The notes under the pieces are model-generated. The model made no database searches. It was not told the origin of the DNA and saw nothing but the letters and a program-made list of their open reading frames with translations. A stretch of 64,000 nt of DNA, taken from the NCBI RefSeq assembly GCF_000732605.1, contig NZ_JPME01000008.1:62001-126000 (forward strand). The letters are read 5' to 3'. Shown in pieces: positions 26,016-34,692 of this stretch. The translations under genes were made by a program, and so were the position numbers. Numbering within the stretch: the first letter of the stretch is position 1; the number at the start of each line of letters is the position of its first letter. The stretch is from Lacrimispora celerecrescens. Its GTDB lineage: Bacteria > Bacillota > Clostridia > Lachnospirales > Lachnospiraceae.

Positions 26016-26831
26016 CTAAAGATTTGTTATGTCAAATTCTCCCTCAAACACTTCTACCGCCGGACCGGTCATGAACACATGGCCGCTTCCGTCCCGGTCC
26101 CAGTGGATGGTTAAATTGCCACCCTTTAATTCTACCTCCACCGTATGGGAAGTACGGCCGCTTAAGGCTGAAGCAACTGCGCTGGCAGCCGCTCCCGTTC
26201 CGCAGGCATAAGTTTCCCCGCTGCCTCGCTCCCATACCCGCATGCGGATGTAGTCACGGTTCACCACCTCAATAAATTCGGTATTTGTACGCTCTGGGAA
26301 ACGCTTATGGTTTTCAAAGGAAGGTCCCATCGCCAGAAGATCCAGACTGTCAATGTCAGACATGTAGTAAACGGCATGAGGATTTCCCATGGAAATGCCA
26401 ATGAACTCATAGTCTTTTCCTTCCACACAAATCAACTCCGGTACCTGGCTGGTGATCTCCGGCACTCCCAGATCTACCGTAACTTCAACAGCCCTGCCGT
26501 GTTCCGGCTTTATCTTTAAGTGTTTTATCCCTGCTTCGGTTTCCACATCAAATTCCGTTTTTTCCACAAGATAATGATCGTAAGCATATTTTCCTACACA
26601 GCGGATCCCATTGCCGCACATCTGACTCTCCGAACCGTCGGCATTAAACATCCGCATGCGGCAGTCCGCTGTTTCTGACGGACAAATGAGAATCAGTCCA
26701 TCCGATCCGATACCAAAATGGCGGTCGCTGACTTTTCTTGCAAGCTCCGCCGGATCTTCCACGGATTCTTCAAAACAATTGATATAAACATAATCATTGC
26801 CTATTCCCTGCATCTTAGTAAATTTCATCAT
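26016..26831 (-). CDS. dapF: Diaminopimelate epimerase
   Basis: 271 residues, PLP-independent epimerase making meso-diaminopimelate from the LL form. Both catalytic cysteines are present: Cys72 in QMCGNGIRCVGKYAYD and Cys210 in ERGSGETYACGTGAAAS. GIGSDGLILI and GNPHAVYYM are also conserved. It is coupled to dapL downstream. This is the canonical DapF of the window; a second paralogue at 43778-44638 lacks both catalytic cysteines. Confidence 0.96.
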   Translation of the reverse strand: MMKFTKMQGIGNDYVYINCFEESVEDPAELARKVSDRHFGIGSDGLILICPSETADCRMRMFNADGSESQMCGNGIRCVGKYAYDHYLVEKTEFDVETEAGIKHLKIKPEHGRAVEVTVDLGVPEITSQVPELICVEGKDYEFIGISMGNPHAVYYMSDIDSLDLLAMGPSFENHKRFPERTNTEFIEVVNRDYIRMRVWERGSGETYACGTGAAASAVASALSGRTSHTVEVELKGGNLTIHWDRDGSGHVFMTGPAVEVFEGEFDITNL

Positions 26832-26843
26832 TCTCTCCCATAG

Positions 26844-27392
26844 CTATCGGTTAATCAGGCTCACGATCATCTGAGCGGTTTCCACCATATTGGTTCCGCT
26901 GTCCATGCTGCATTTCTGGATATACCGGTGCGCTTCCGTTTCGGACATATGGTTTCGTTCCATCAAAAGTTCCTTTGCCTGTCTGATTAATTCTTTTTCT
27001 TCCATGCTTCGCTCTTTTGGCTGGCTTTTTAATTTTTTCCGCCTTCTGGAAAGGGACTCCACCATCATTTCTAAAGAGCTTACCAGGTCCTGAACTTTTA
27101 AGGGCTGACCCAGACAGACCACGCCCTCAGGTACCCTGCCGCTCCACTGGCTCGGCGACATGAGAAGAAGCATCTCCATGCCTCCCGGAAGGCATTCGTA
27201 AATATCGTTAAATACCATATCTGCAAACCTGCAGCCGCATACTACGATTCCGCTGCCCAGCTCATCAGCACTGTTTACTGCCTGGGCGCCGGAGGTGCAG
27301 ACCGCCGCTACCATAAAGCCATTTCTCACAAGAATATTTTTAATATTTTTTGCATCCTCTTCTCTGGAAAATGCCACTATCACATTGGTCAA
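26844..27392 (-). CDS. ANTAR domain response regulator beside glnA
   Basis: 182 residues. A receiver-like domain (about 1-115) has lost the usual phosphorylation pattern: the central strand reads GIVVCGCRFADMVF with no clear Asp in the normal phosphoacceptor site. A coiled linker (SLSRRRKKLKSQPKERS) leads to a C-terminal ANTAR domain (EKELIRQAKELLMERNHMSETEAHRYIQKCSMDSG). ANTAR domains bind paired hexaloop RNA hairpins and prevent transcription termination. Its position just after glnA fits a nitrogen-control role seen in Clostridia, which is inferred. Confidence 0.87.
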   Translation of the reverse strand: MTNVIVAFSREEDAKNIKNILVRNGFMVAAVCTSGAQAVNSADELGSGIVVCGCRFADMVFNDIYECLPGGMEMLLLMSPSQWSGRVPEGVVCLGQPLKVQDLVSSLEMMVESLSRRRKKLKSQPKERSMEEKELIRQAKELLMERNHMSETEAHRYIQKCSMDSGTNMVETAQMIVSLINR

Positions 27393-27434
27393 ACACTCTC
27401 ACCTCCAGATAACCGTATCAGAAAACAGGAACCA

Positions 27435-28772
27435 TCAGTACTTATACAGGTATTCTTCCACTTCCCAATCCGTCACCTGCACCCGGAACATATGCCATTC
27501 GCTTTCCTTGGCCTCCAGGTATTTGGTGTAGATATGTTCGCCCAACACTTCTTTCATAAAATCGTCTTTGCGGAAAGCCTCAATGGCCTCTCCCAGTGTC
27601 TCCGGCAGATGTTCAATGCCTTTTTCCAAAATTTCCTCCGGATGCATGGTAAAAATATTCCTGTCAACGCTCTCCGGCGGAGTCATCTCTTTTTCAATTC
27701 CGTCAAGGCCGGCAGCCAGACAGGCAGCCAGAGCCAGGTACGGATTAACGGCAGTATCCGGGCAGCGGAGCTCAATCCTGGTACCTGCCCCTCTGGTAGA
27801 AGGAATCCGGATCAGGGGACTTCTGTTTGCCTTGGCTGACCATGCAATATAAACCGGAGCATCGTATCCGGGAACCAGACGCTTGTAGGAGTTGACCAGA
27901 GGATTGGTAAGTATGGTCATTCCCTTTATATGATAAAGGAGTCCGGCTATAAACTGGTAGGCAGCCTTGCTTAAGCCCAGCTCATCTTCCTCATTCTCAA
28001 ACATGTTTCTGCCCATTAAATCAGACAGCGACATATTGATATGCATTCCGGAACCATTGACCCCTGCCTTTGGCTTTGGCATAAAAGTAGCGTGAAGTCC
28101 ATGGCGCTTGGCAATGGTCTTTACCGCCATCTTAAAGGTCATGATATTATCCGCCGTCACCATCCCTTCCGCATATTGAAAATCAATCTCATGCTGTCCC
28201 GGTGCAATTTCATGGTGGGAAGCTTCGATCATAAATCCCATTTCCTCTAAAGTCAGCACCATATCCCGGCGGACATTTTCAGCTAAGTCAATGGGAGCCA
28301 CGTCAAAGTAACTTGCCGTTTCATGGGTTTCCGTTGTTGGTCGTCCTTCCTCATCCATATGGAAAAGAAAGAATTCACATTCCGGCCCCGCGTGGAATTC
28401 AAATCCCATGTCCCTGGCTTTTTTTAATACCTTTTTCAGAACGAATCTGGGATCTCCTTCAAAAGGCGTTCTGTCCGGGCAATACACATCACACATCAGG
28501 CGGGCAACCTTTCCCTGCTGGGGACGCCATGGCAGGATTTCAAAGGTATCAAGATCCGGATAAAGATACATATCAGATTCTTCCATTCTTACAAAGCCTT
28601 CAATGGAAGAGCCATCGAACATGCAGCGGTTATCCAAAGCCTTCCCAAGCATGCTTCTGGTAATTGCAACGTTCTTCAGCATACCGAAAATATCAGTGAA
28701 CTGAAGCCGGATAAATTCCACATCCTCTTCCTCTACGATCCGGAATATATCTTCTTTGCTGTACTTGTTCAT
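27435..28772 (-). CDS. glnA: Glutamine synthetase, type I-alpha
   Basis: 445 residues, the length of the GSI-alpha type of Firmicutes, which lacks the adenylylation loop. It makes glutamine from glutamate, ammonia and ATP. Visible are [36 protein letters not shown], the catalytic [10 protein letters not shown] and [23 protein letters not shown] and the [19 protein letters not shown]-type latch ([13 protein letters not shown]). It has its own promoter and a leader of about 100 bases. The ANTAR regulator follows after 42 bases. Confidence 0.96.
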   Translation of the reverse strand: MNKYSKEDIFRIVEEEDVEFIRLQFTDIFGMLKNVAITRSMLGKALDNRCMFDGSSIEGFVRMEESDMYLYPDLDTFEILPWRPQQGKVARLMCDVYCPDRTPFEGDPRFVLKKVLKKARDMGFEFHAGPECEFFLFHMDEEGRPTTETHETASYFDVAPIDLAENVRRDMVLTLEEMGFMIEASHHEIAPGQHEIDFQYAEGMVTADNIMTFKMAVKTIAKRHGLHATFMPKPKAGVNGSGMHINMSLSDLMGRNMFENEEDELGLSKAAYQFIAGLLYHIKGMTILTNPLVNSYKRLVPGYDAPVYIAWSAKANRSPLIRIPSTRGAGTRIELRCPDTAVNPYLALAACLAAGLDGIEKEMTPPESVDRNIFTMHPEEILEKGIEHLPETLGEAIEAFRKDDFMKEVLGEHIYTKYLEAKESEWHMFRVQVTDWEVEEYLYKY

Positions 28773-28890
28773 AATGCTTTCTCCCTTCTAAAAAACCATA
28801 AGAAACACGTTTTCCTGTATAGGAAAAAGGGTAGGCAAATACAGTCTCACATCAATGGACCATCTTTGCACCACCCCGTCATATGTGTAA

Positions 28891-28920
28891 AATATAACAG
28901 CTAGAAAAAAAATTTGTCAA
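28891..28920 (-). promoter_or_regulatory. Sigma-A promoter of glnA
   Basis: On the minus strand TTGACA (28920-28915), an 18-base spacer and TATATT (28896-28891). The leader from about 28885 to the glnA start carries a TTTTCC-TATACA-GGAAAA hairpin with a six-base loop. Its loop lacks the A1/G4 pattern expected for ANTAR targets. Confidence 0.7.
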
Positions 28921-28926
28921 TATTTT

Positions 28927-30795
28927 TTATTCATTACTTTGATATGCTAACGCCCGGATGGCATTTAAAATGGCAAGCACTGAGACACCTACGTCTCCAA
29001 ATACGGCTGCCCACATCGTTGCTATTCCGGCCGCCGATAATATCAGAATGAGTACTTTCACTCCAATGGCGAAAATAATATTCTGCTTTACAATTCTTGC
29101 GGTTTTTCTTGAAATTGCAATGGCGTCTATAAGCTTTGAAGGTTCATCTGTCATAATCACCACATCCGCAGCTTCCACTGCCGCATCGGAGCCGATTCCT
29201 CCCATGGCGATTCCAACATCGGCACGGGCAAGGACCGGAGCATCATTGATGCCGTCACCCACAAAGGCCAGATTATGTCCTTCCTGTTTTCTTGACAAAA
29301 GCTCCTCTACCTTTCCCACCTTGTCACCGGGAAGCAGTCCGCCGTGAACTTCATCAAGCCCAAGCTTTTCGCCAACCGCCTGACCAACTTCCGGTTTATC
29401 ACCGGTCAGCATTACCAATTTCCTGACTCCGGCTGCCTTTAGTCCTTTTAAGGCCATAGGCACATCTTCCCGAATGGTGTCGGAAATGGTGATGGAACCA
29501 AGATAGCGGCTTCCATCTGCCACATAAAGGGATGTTCCTGTCACTGATCCCTGATCAGTGATCTCAATTCCCTTCTGCTTCATAAGCCTTGCATTGCCGA
29601 TGTAAAGTCCTTGTTGTCTTTCCCCATCTTTAATCTCTGCCTTGATGCCATAACCTGCAATCTCTTCCACACAGCCGATCAATGTCTCGTCAACAGATTT
29701 TCCATAAGCTTCCTTAACCGATAAAGCAATGGGGTGGTTGGAATGAAACTCTCCATAAGCAGCCAGTCTTAATAGCTCTTCTTTTGTTCCTTCCACCGGA
29801 TCCACATCTGTGACCTGGAACTTCCCTGTTGTCAGGGTTCCTGTTTTGTCAAAGACAACCGTATCCAAAGAAGCCATGGCTTCCAGGTAGTTGCTTCCCT
29901 TCATAAGAATTCCATGTCTGGAGGCAGCACCCAGTCCTCCAAAAAAGCTTAAAGGCACGGATATCACCAGGGCACACGGACAGGATACAACCAAAAAGCT
30001 GCAGGCACGGTAAATCCAGGTTCCCCATTCACCGCCAAACAGCAGAGGCGGAATCACTGCCAGAATAAGAGCCAGACTCACCACAACCGGTGTATAGATT
30101 TTTGCGAATCTGGTAATAAAGTTCTCAGCTTTTGCTTTTCTAAAACTGGCATTTTCCACCAGCTCCATGATCTTTGCCACCGTAGAGTCATCAAACAGCT
30201 TCGTTACTTCAACTTCCAGCACACCGTTTAAATTGATGGAACCGCTTAATATCGCATCGTTTTCCTTCACTTCCACCGGCATGGATTCTCCGGTCAGGGC
30301 CTTGGTATCCAGACCTCCGGTTCCTTTTACGACGATACCGTCAAGCGGTACCTTTTCTCCCGGCTTTATAACGATCCTGTCTCCAATGGAAACTTCATAA
30401 GGGTCTACCTTCTCTTCCTTCCCATCTTTAATAAGATTCGCATATTCCGGATTTATATCCATAAGATCGGTGATGGACTTTCTGGACTTATCTACTGCGT
30501 AATCGTTAAACAGCTCACCTACCTGGTAAAACAGCATAACCCCTACCGCTTCTTCTAAAGCCCCGATGCCGATGGCGCCGAAGGTCGCCACTGTCATAAG
30601 AAAGTTTTCATCGAAAAATTGTCCGTTTATAATATTCCGTACTGCTCTTAAAGGTATATCATATCCTGCTGCCAGATAGGAGATCAAAAAGAAGATCCAG
30701 TACCAGGCAGCCTTTCCTTCTACAATCATCCCTGCTGCAAAAAACAGGGCGCTGGCCGCTAGCCTTATTGTCATCCGTTTCTGTTTCTTTGTCAT
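28927..30795 (-). CDS. Cd2+/Zn2+/Pb2+-exporting P1B-type ATPase without N-terminal metal domain
   Basis: 622 residues. It exports soft divalent metals across the membrane using ATP. Motifs in order: the metal site CPCALVISVPLSF in a transmembrane helix, the phosphorylation loop VFDKTGTLTTGKF, the TGD in MLTGDKPEVG, and FVGDGINDAPVLARADVG. The actuator TGES is seen as LTGESMPVE. CPC with this context points to the Zn/Cd/Pb group rather than copper. There is no N-terminal HMA domain: that domain is encoded by the separate small gene just upstream. Organised as repressor, HMA protein, ATPase. The specific metal is not certain. Confidence 0.92.
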   Translation of the reverse strand: MTKKQKRMTIRLAASALFFAAGMIVEGKAAWYWIFFLISYLAAGYDIPLRAVRNIINGQFFDENFLMTVATFGAIGIGALEEAVGVMLFYQVGELFNDYAVDKSRKSITDLMDINPEYANLIKDGKEEKVDPYEVSIGDRIVIKPGEKVPLDGIVVKGTGGLDTKALTGESMPVEVKENDAILSGSINLNGVLEVEVTKLFDDSTVAKIMELVENASFRKAKAENFITRFAKIYTPVVVSLALILAVIPPLLFGGEWGTWIYRACSFLVVSCPCALVISVPLSFFGGLGAASRHGILMKGSNYLEAMASLDTVVFDKTGTLTTGKFQVTDVDPVEGTKEELLRLAAYGEFHSNHPIALSVKEAYGKSVDETLIGCVEEIAGYGIKAEIKDGERQQGLYIGNARLMKQKGIEITDQGSVTGTSLYVADGSRYLGSITISDTIREDVPMALKGLKAAGVRKLVMLTGDKPEVGQAVGEKLGLDEVHGGLLPGDKVGKVEELLSRKQEGHNLAFVGDGINDAPVLARADVGIAMGGIGSDAAVEAADVVIMTDEPSKLIDAIAISRKTARIVKQNIIFAIGVKVLILILSAAGIATMWAAVFGDVGVSVLAILNAIRALAYQSNE

Positions 30796-30811
30796 AGCTG
30801 CTCCTTTGTTC

Positions 30812-31036
30812 TTACCGAATCACCTTAAATTCTGCTTCCGGCTCAATTTTGTTTGATATCTTTCTGGCTGCCTCTATGATTTCATCCGACTTACTTTCTT
30901 CGATTTCCATGGTCATCCGTTGAGTCATAAAGCTTAAGGCTGCACTTTCCACACCAGCTAACTTTTTTACCTCTTCTTCAATCTTAGCCGCACAGTTGGC
31001 GCAGCATAAGCCTTCCAGTTTAATAATCTTTTTCAT
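30812..31036 (-). CDS. Free-standing heavy-metal-associated (HMA) domain protein
   Basis: About 74 residues with a ferredoxin-like HMA fold. The metal motif is GLCCANCAAKIEEEV, a CxxC with an extra Cys before it, giving CCANC. The ATG at 31036 is preferred by spacing from AAAGGAG; an ATG at 31042 is nearer than usual. It lies 16 bases before the ATPase gene. It is likely a metallochaperone handing metal to the ATPase that lacks its own HMA, in effect a domain encoded apart. Confidence 0.88.
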   Translation of the reverse strand: MKKIIKLEGLCCANCAAKIEEEVKKLAGVESAALSFMTQRMTMEIEESKSDEIIEAARKISNKIEPEAEFKVIR

Positions 31037-31074
31037 AACCATTCTCTCCTTTTATAATTTTTTATCAGACTTCA

Positions 31075-31458
31075 TTACTCATTGATATGCTCCATCCCCT
31101 GAGCCAGAATTGACTCGATGTGGCCGTCGGCCAGAGAATAAAATACAGTCTTTCCTTCTCTGCGGAACTTCACCAGACGCATCTGCTTCAACACCCGAAG
31201 CTGATGGGAAATAGCTGACTGGCCCATCTTTAAAAGATTTGCGATATCACATACACACATCTCTGACTGGCTGAGTACATAGAGTATTTTTATTCTGGTA
31301 GCATCACCAAATACTTTGAAGAAATCTGCCAGATCAAGAAGCTCCTGATCCTGGGGCATGACCTTTAGCACCTGGCTCACAACGTTTTCGTGAACGCAGA
31401 TAAAATCGCATTGGTCGATTTCATAATCCTGAATGTTCTTTTTGCTGTCCTGCTCCAT
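31075..31458 (-). CDS. ArsR/SmtB-family metal-sensing repressor (CadC-like)
   Basis: 127 residues. A winged helix-turn-helix core is seen (VFGDATRIKILYVLSQSEMCVCDIANLLKMGQSAISHQLRVLKQ). The metal-site pattern fits CadC: an N-terminal CDFICVHENVV and the alpha-3 pair CVC in EMCVCDIA. The C-terminal GHIESILAQGMEH may add an alpha-5 His site as in CzrA and SmtB. Binding of Cd, Pb or Zn should release it from the operator in front of the operon. First gene of the repressor-HMA-ATPase unit. Confidence 0.92.
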   Translation of the reverse strand: MEQDSKKNIQDYEIDQCDFICVHENVVSQVLKVMPQDQELLDLADFFKVFGDATRIKILYVLSQSEMCVCDIANLLKMGQSAISHQLRVLKQMRLVKFRREGKTVFYSLADGHIESILAQGMEHINE

Positions 31459-31486
31459 TTGGTACCTCCTTAACCCTTATATTATT

Positions 31487-31541
31487 ATATGAATAAGTGT
31501 TCATATGTTTATATTATCACTTTTTCAAAATTTGTCAAGAG
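31487..31541 (-). promoter_or_regulatory. Promoter and palindromic operator of the metal-efflux operon
   Basis: On the minus strand a TTGACA box is followed after 16 bases by TAATAT, and just downstream by the inverted repeat ATATGAA-CACTTA-TTCATAT type site (plus strand 31487-31506). The palindrome matches the SmtB/CadC style of operator and lies at the expected transcription start, so the repressor would block polymerase. Confidence 0.7.
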
Positions 31542-31549
31542 TTTTTTCC

Positions 31550-31838
31550 GGCTTACTTGACAGCCTTAATCGGCAGTGATAGACTTAAGGTCCTTTTCCA
31601 ATCTAATTTCACATCTGACATTCAGGAAAAGAGAATATTGATACCACGGTAGAGTCCCCGGAAAAAGATATTTACTGATTCCGGAGAGCAGCGTAACCAT
31701 TGGGGCAACCAATGACGCTCACCGCTTGGCAAGATATTAGGATCCTCTGGCTGGTCATGACAAGTTTCTTTTTTAATAAAGAACTGCCCGCTGCCGGAAA
31801 GAACGGATTCTCAAATATTACTACCAGGAGGAACTAAT
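31550..31838 (+). promoter_or_regulatory. Structured leader of the ABC exporter operon, class unassigned
   Basis: A region of about 290 bases without a recognised gene. CCGGAG (31681-31686) can pair with CTCTGG (31745-31750), enclosing a nested hairpin AGCGT...CATTGG-GGCAA-CCAATG-ACGCT (31690-31719). An upstream hairpin CCGGAA...TTCCGG overlaps the outer stem, offering exclusive alternatives. A 41-codon frame (31712-31837) starts inside the nested hairpin and stops one base before the ABC ATG. It does not match any riboswitch class I know. The frame may be chance. Confidence 0.4.
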
Positions 31839-32639
31839 ATGATTCAAGTGGAACACATGAACAAGACCTTTAAGGTCACAAGAAGAAGTGCCGGCTTTTC
31901 AGAAGCAGTGAAGGCCCTTTTTCACCGGGAGGTGGAACTCATCCACGCTCTTAACGATATTTCCTTTACCATAGGTGACGGAGAAATGGTAGGCTATATC
32001 GGACCGAATGGAGCAGGGAAAAGCTCCACCATCAAAATTCTAAGCGGAATACTGACACCGGATAACGGCACCTGTATGATCAATGGCCGGATCCCATGGA
32101 AGGAACGTAAGGAACATGTAAAGGACATTGGCGTTGTCTTCGGCCAGCGCAGCCAGCTTTGGTGGGATGTCCCCATCCTTGATTCCTTTGAACTGCTCCG
32201 CGACATCTACGAAATTCCCACACACCAATACCAGGAAACCCTTGACGAGCTGACCGGGCTTTTATCCTTAGGCGAACTTTTACGCACTCCGGCCAGGCAA
32301 CTGTCATTAGGCCAGCGGATGCGCTGTGAAATTGCAGCCTCTCTTCTCCACAGGCCTAAAATCCTATTTCTGGATGAACCCACCATTGGTCTGGATGCAG
32401 TATCCAAACTTGCGGTTCGGGACTTCATCCGAAAGCAGAATAAGGAGCACAAGACAACGGTCCTCCTTACGACCCATGATATGCAGGACATTGATGCCCT
32501 GGCAGACAGGGTCCTCTTAATTGGAAGAGGCCGGCTGTTACTAGATGGCACCCTCTCCGATTTAAAGTCCCACCGTCCCAAAGAAGAGGCCACACTAGAT
32601 GAGATCATTGCCGCCCTTTACCGGGATTACCGGATATAG
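31839..32639 (+). CDS. ABC transporter ATP-binding protein (ABC-2 exporter)
   Basis: 266 residues. Walker A is GYIGPNGAGKSSTIK, the signature is LSLGQRMRCEIAASLL, Walker B is KILFLDEPTIGLD, and the switch His is in LLTTHDMQD. The segment VVFGQRSQLWWDVP is typical of the subgroup that works with paired ABC-2 permeases of the DUF990 type. It heads a three-gene exporter operon; the stop is 12 bases before the next start. Substrate unknown. AGGAGG is present eight bases before the ATG. Confidence 0.92.
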   Translation: MIQVEHMNKTFKVTRRSAGFSEAVKALFHREVELIHALNDISFTIGDGEMVGYIGPNGAGKSSTIKILSGILTPDNGTCMINGRIPWKERKEHVKDIGVVFGQRSQLWWDVPILDSFELLRDIYEIPTHQYQETLDELTGLLSLGELLRTPARQLSLGQRMRCEIAASLLHRPKILFLDEPTIGLDAVSKLAVRDFIRKQNKEHKTTVLLTTHDMQDIDALADRVLLIGRGRLLLDGTLSDLKSHRPKEEATLDEIIAALYRDYRI

Positions 32640-32651
32640 GAGGAAGAAAGC

Positions 32652-33455
32652 ATGAAAAAATACTGGTCCTTTTTCCGCATCCGCTTTATCCACGGCCTTC
32701 AATACCGGGCGGCGGCTCTTTCCGGCATGGTTACCCAGTTCGTATGGGGAACTATGGAGATTCTTTTATTCCGGGCCTTTTATGAGTCTGCTCCGCAAAG
32801 CTTCCCCATGGAATTCCAGGCTCTTTCCACCTACATATGGCTCCAGCAGGCTTTTCTGGCCCTTTACATGACCTGGTTCTGGGAGTCTGAGCTGTTTCAT
32901 TCCATTACTACCGGAAACGTAGCCTACGAATTATGCCGTCCCGTCCGTCTTTACCATATGTGGTTTGTCAGGGGTCTTACTGTCCGCCTTTCCAAAGCAG
33001 TCCTGCGGTGCATGCCCATTCTGGTGTTTGCCTGGCTGCTGCCGGCTCCTTACGGGCTCACACTTCCAGGAAGCTTCCATACCTGGTTTTTTACCCTTTT
33101 GTCTATGACCCTGGGACTTCTTTTTGTAGTAGCCTTTGGCATGGTGGTATATATCTCCGTTTTTTACACCATTTCCTCTCAGGGAATCAAACTGATCGTC
33201 ACCTCCCTCTCCGAATTCTTAAGCGGTGCGATCATCCCCCTTCCATTCCTGCCGGACGGAATCAGGGAATTTGTGAACTTTTTGCCTTTTGCATCGGCCC
33301 AGAATGTCCCTTTCCGGATTTTCGGCGGTGATTTAAAAGGACATGATATGTACACGAGCCTGCTGGGACAGGTATTCTGGCTGGCGGTGTTCCTTGTTAT
33401 CGGGCAGATCATGGAGCGCAATGCCTTAAAACGTGTTGTGATCCAGGGCGGTTGA
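32652..33455 (+). CDS. ABC-2 family exporter permease 1
   Basis: 267 residues with about six transmembrane helices. The N-terminal FFRIRFIHGLQYRAAALSG and WGTMEILLFRAFY match ABC-2 permeases. The C-terminal part has SGAIIPLPFLPDGIREFVNFLPFA, a typical re-entrant segment, before the last helix. It forms a heteromeric channel with the next gene product. Start ATG after AGGAGG. Confidence 0.88.
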   Translation: MKKYWSFFRIRFIHGLQYRAAALSGMVTQFVWGTMEILLFRAFYESAPQSFPMEFQALSTYIWLQQAFLALYMTWFWESELFHSITTGNVAYELCRPVRLYHMWFVRGLTVRLSKAVLRCMPILVFAWLLPAPYGLTLPGSFHTWFFTLLSMTLGLLFVVAFGMVVYISVFYTISSQGIKLIVTSLSEFLSGAIIPLPFLPDGIREFVNFLPFASAQNVPFRIFGGDLKGHDMYTSLLGQVFWLAVFLVIGQIMERNALKRVVIQGG

Positions 33456-33468
33456 AAGGAGGGATACG

Positions 33469-34254
33469 ATGAATTCAACCCGGTTATACGAAAAATATCT
33501 TCTCATACACTTAAAAAGCATGATGCAGCATAAGGTTTCTTTCCTTTTAACCACCATAGGACAGTTTTTAGTATCCTTTAACATATTTCTTGGAGTCCGC
33601 TTTATGATGGACCGTTTTAAAGAAGTAAAGGGCTTTTCCTACGGAGAGGTTCTGCTCTGTTTTTCCATTACATTGATGGCTTTTACGATTGCTGAGACCA
33701 TCTTCCGAAGCCTGGACACCTTTGAAACCATCATCGGTAACGGAGAATTTGACCGCATTCTACTCCGGCCGAGGGGCAGCCTGTTTCTTGTCCTTTGCAG
33801 CAAAATAGAGCTGACCAGAATCGGCCGGCTTTTACAGGCTGTGGTTATGCTTATCTATGGCATTTATTCCAGCTCCATCATCTGGACCCCTGTCCGCATT
33901 ATGACCGTTGTCCTCATGATCATCGGCGGGGTGGCGGTGTTTGCAGCCATTTTTCTGATTTTTGCCTCCATATGTTTTTTTACCCTGGAGGGCCTGGAAT
34001 TTATGAACATATTCACGGACGGAGCCAGGGAATATGGAAAATATCCCATCGGCATCTATGGGAAAACCCTTTTAACCATCTGTACTTACCTGGTTCCCTT
34101 TGCTCTGTTTCAGTATTATCCCTTTTTATATTTAACAGGAAAGACCTCTGATTCATGGTACAGCCTGCTTCCTCTGGCCGCATGCCTCTTCTTGATACCG
34201 GCCGGCCTTTTATGGAATTTCGGACTGTCCCGTTACCAGTCGACCGGTTCTTAA
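33469..34254 (+). CDS. ABC-2 family exporter permease 2 (DUF990-like)
   Basis: 261 residues, about six transmembrane helices, with QHKVSFLLTTIGQFLVSFNIF and FGEFDRILLRPRGSLF-like features (GEFDRILLRPRGSL at about residues 97-110). These resemble the ABC2_membrane_6/DUF990 family. The gene lies 13 bases after permease 1 and closes the exporter operon, which is followed by a strong terminator. Confidence 0.88.
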   Translation: MNSTRLYEKYLLIHLKSMMQHKVSFLLTTIGQFLVSFNIFLGVRFMMDRFKEVKGFSYGEVLLCFSITLMAFTIAETIFRSLDTFETIIGNGEFDRILLRPRGSLFLVLCSKIELTRIGRLLQAVVMLIYGIYSSSIIWTPVRIMTVVLMIIGGVAVFAAIFLIFASICFFTLEGLEFMNIFTDGAREYGKYPIGIYGKTLLTICTYLVPFALFQYYPFLYLTGKTSDSWYSLLPLAACLFLIPAGLLWNFGLSRYQSTGS

Positions 34255-34268
34255 GCAGGAATGAAAAA

Positions 34269-34318
34269 ACGCGGAGCAAGCGGGATCTTCTGATTCCGTT
34301 TGCTCCGCGTTCTTTCTT
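34269..34318 (+). terminator. Strong terminator after the ABC exporter operon
   Basis: Long GC-rich stem ACGCGGAGCAAGCGG / CCGTTTGCTCCGCGT followed by TTCTTTCTTT. It also precedes the end of the convergent NifX-like gene. Confidence 0.88.
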
Positions 34319-34324
34319 TGCGGT

Positions 34325-34675
34325 TTAATGACTGTCTTTTCCATGATGGCTGCAGCACGTTTCCAGGTTATAAACTAAACTTTCGTCCAATAATGCTTCC
34401 ACCGCAGAATCAGCAGCACCGGTTACTCCTGGATATAACCGGATCCCAGCCTCGCTTAAAGAGGTTCTGGCGCCCTCTCCGATTCCTCCGCAAATTACTG
34501 CATCAGCGCCCAATCCTTTTAAGACTTCTGCCAAAGCGCCATGTCCGCTTCCTTGCGTATTAACCACTTCTGTGGATGCTATGTTTTTCTCTTCTATCTG
34601 GTAAATCTTAAACTGTTCTGTCTTTCCAAAATGCTGGAATATTTCTCCGTTGTCATAAGTTACTGCAATCTTCAT
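34325..34675 (-). CDS. NifX/NifB-associated dinitrogenase iron-molybdenum cofactor family protein
   Basis: About 116 residues from the ATG at 34675, with GGAGG upstream. The domain starts MKIAVTYDNGEIFQHFGKTE and contains VNTQGSGHGALAEVLKGLGADAVICGGIGEGA, the conserved Gly-rich core of the family. The C-terminus CCSHHGKDSH has vicinal Cys and His residues that could bind metal. Such small proteins often occur away from nif genes and may carry Fe-S or metal clusters. No nif genes are nearby, so nitrogen fixation should not be assumed. Confidence 0.85.
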   Translation of the reverse strand: MKIAVTYDNGEIFQHFGKTEQFKIYQIEEKNIASTEVVNTQGSGHGALAEVLKGLGADAVICGGIGEGARTSLSEAGIRLYPGVTGAADSAVEALLDESLVYNLETCCSHHGKDSH

Positions 34676-34692
34676 CAATACGACCTCCATTC

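Noticed and set aside
28797-28890. ANTAR target hairpin in the glnA leader
   Set aside because: The only clear hairpin has loop TATACA, which lacks the conserved A1 and G4; it is described but not called.
31550-31838. Known riboswitch (guanidine, c-di-GMP, glycine, THF, T-box) in the exporter leader
   Set aside because: None of the conserved core sequences of these classes could be placed on the region.
34325-34675. Evidence of nitrogen fixation
   Set aside because: The NifX-like domain is common in non-fixing anaerobes, and no nifHDK or nifB gene is nearby.
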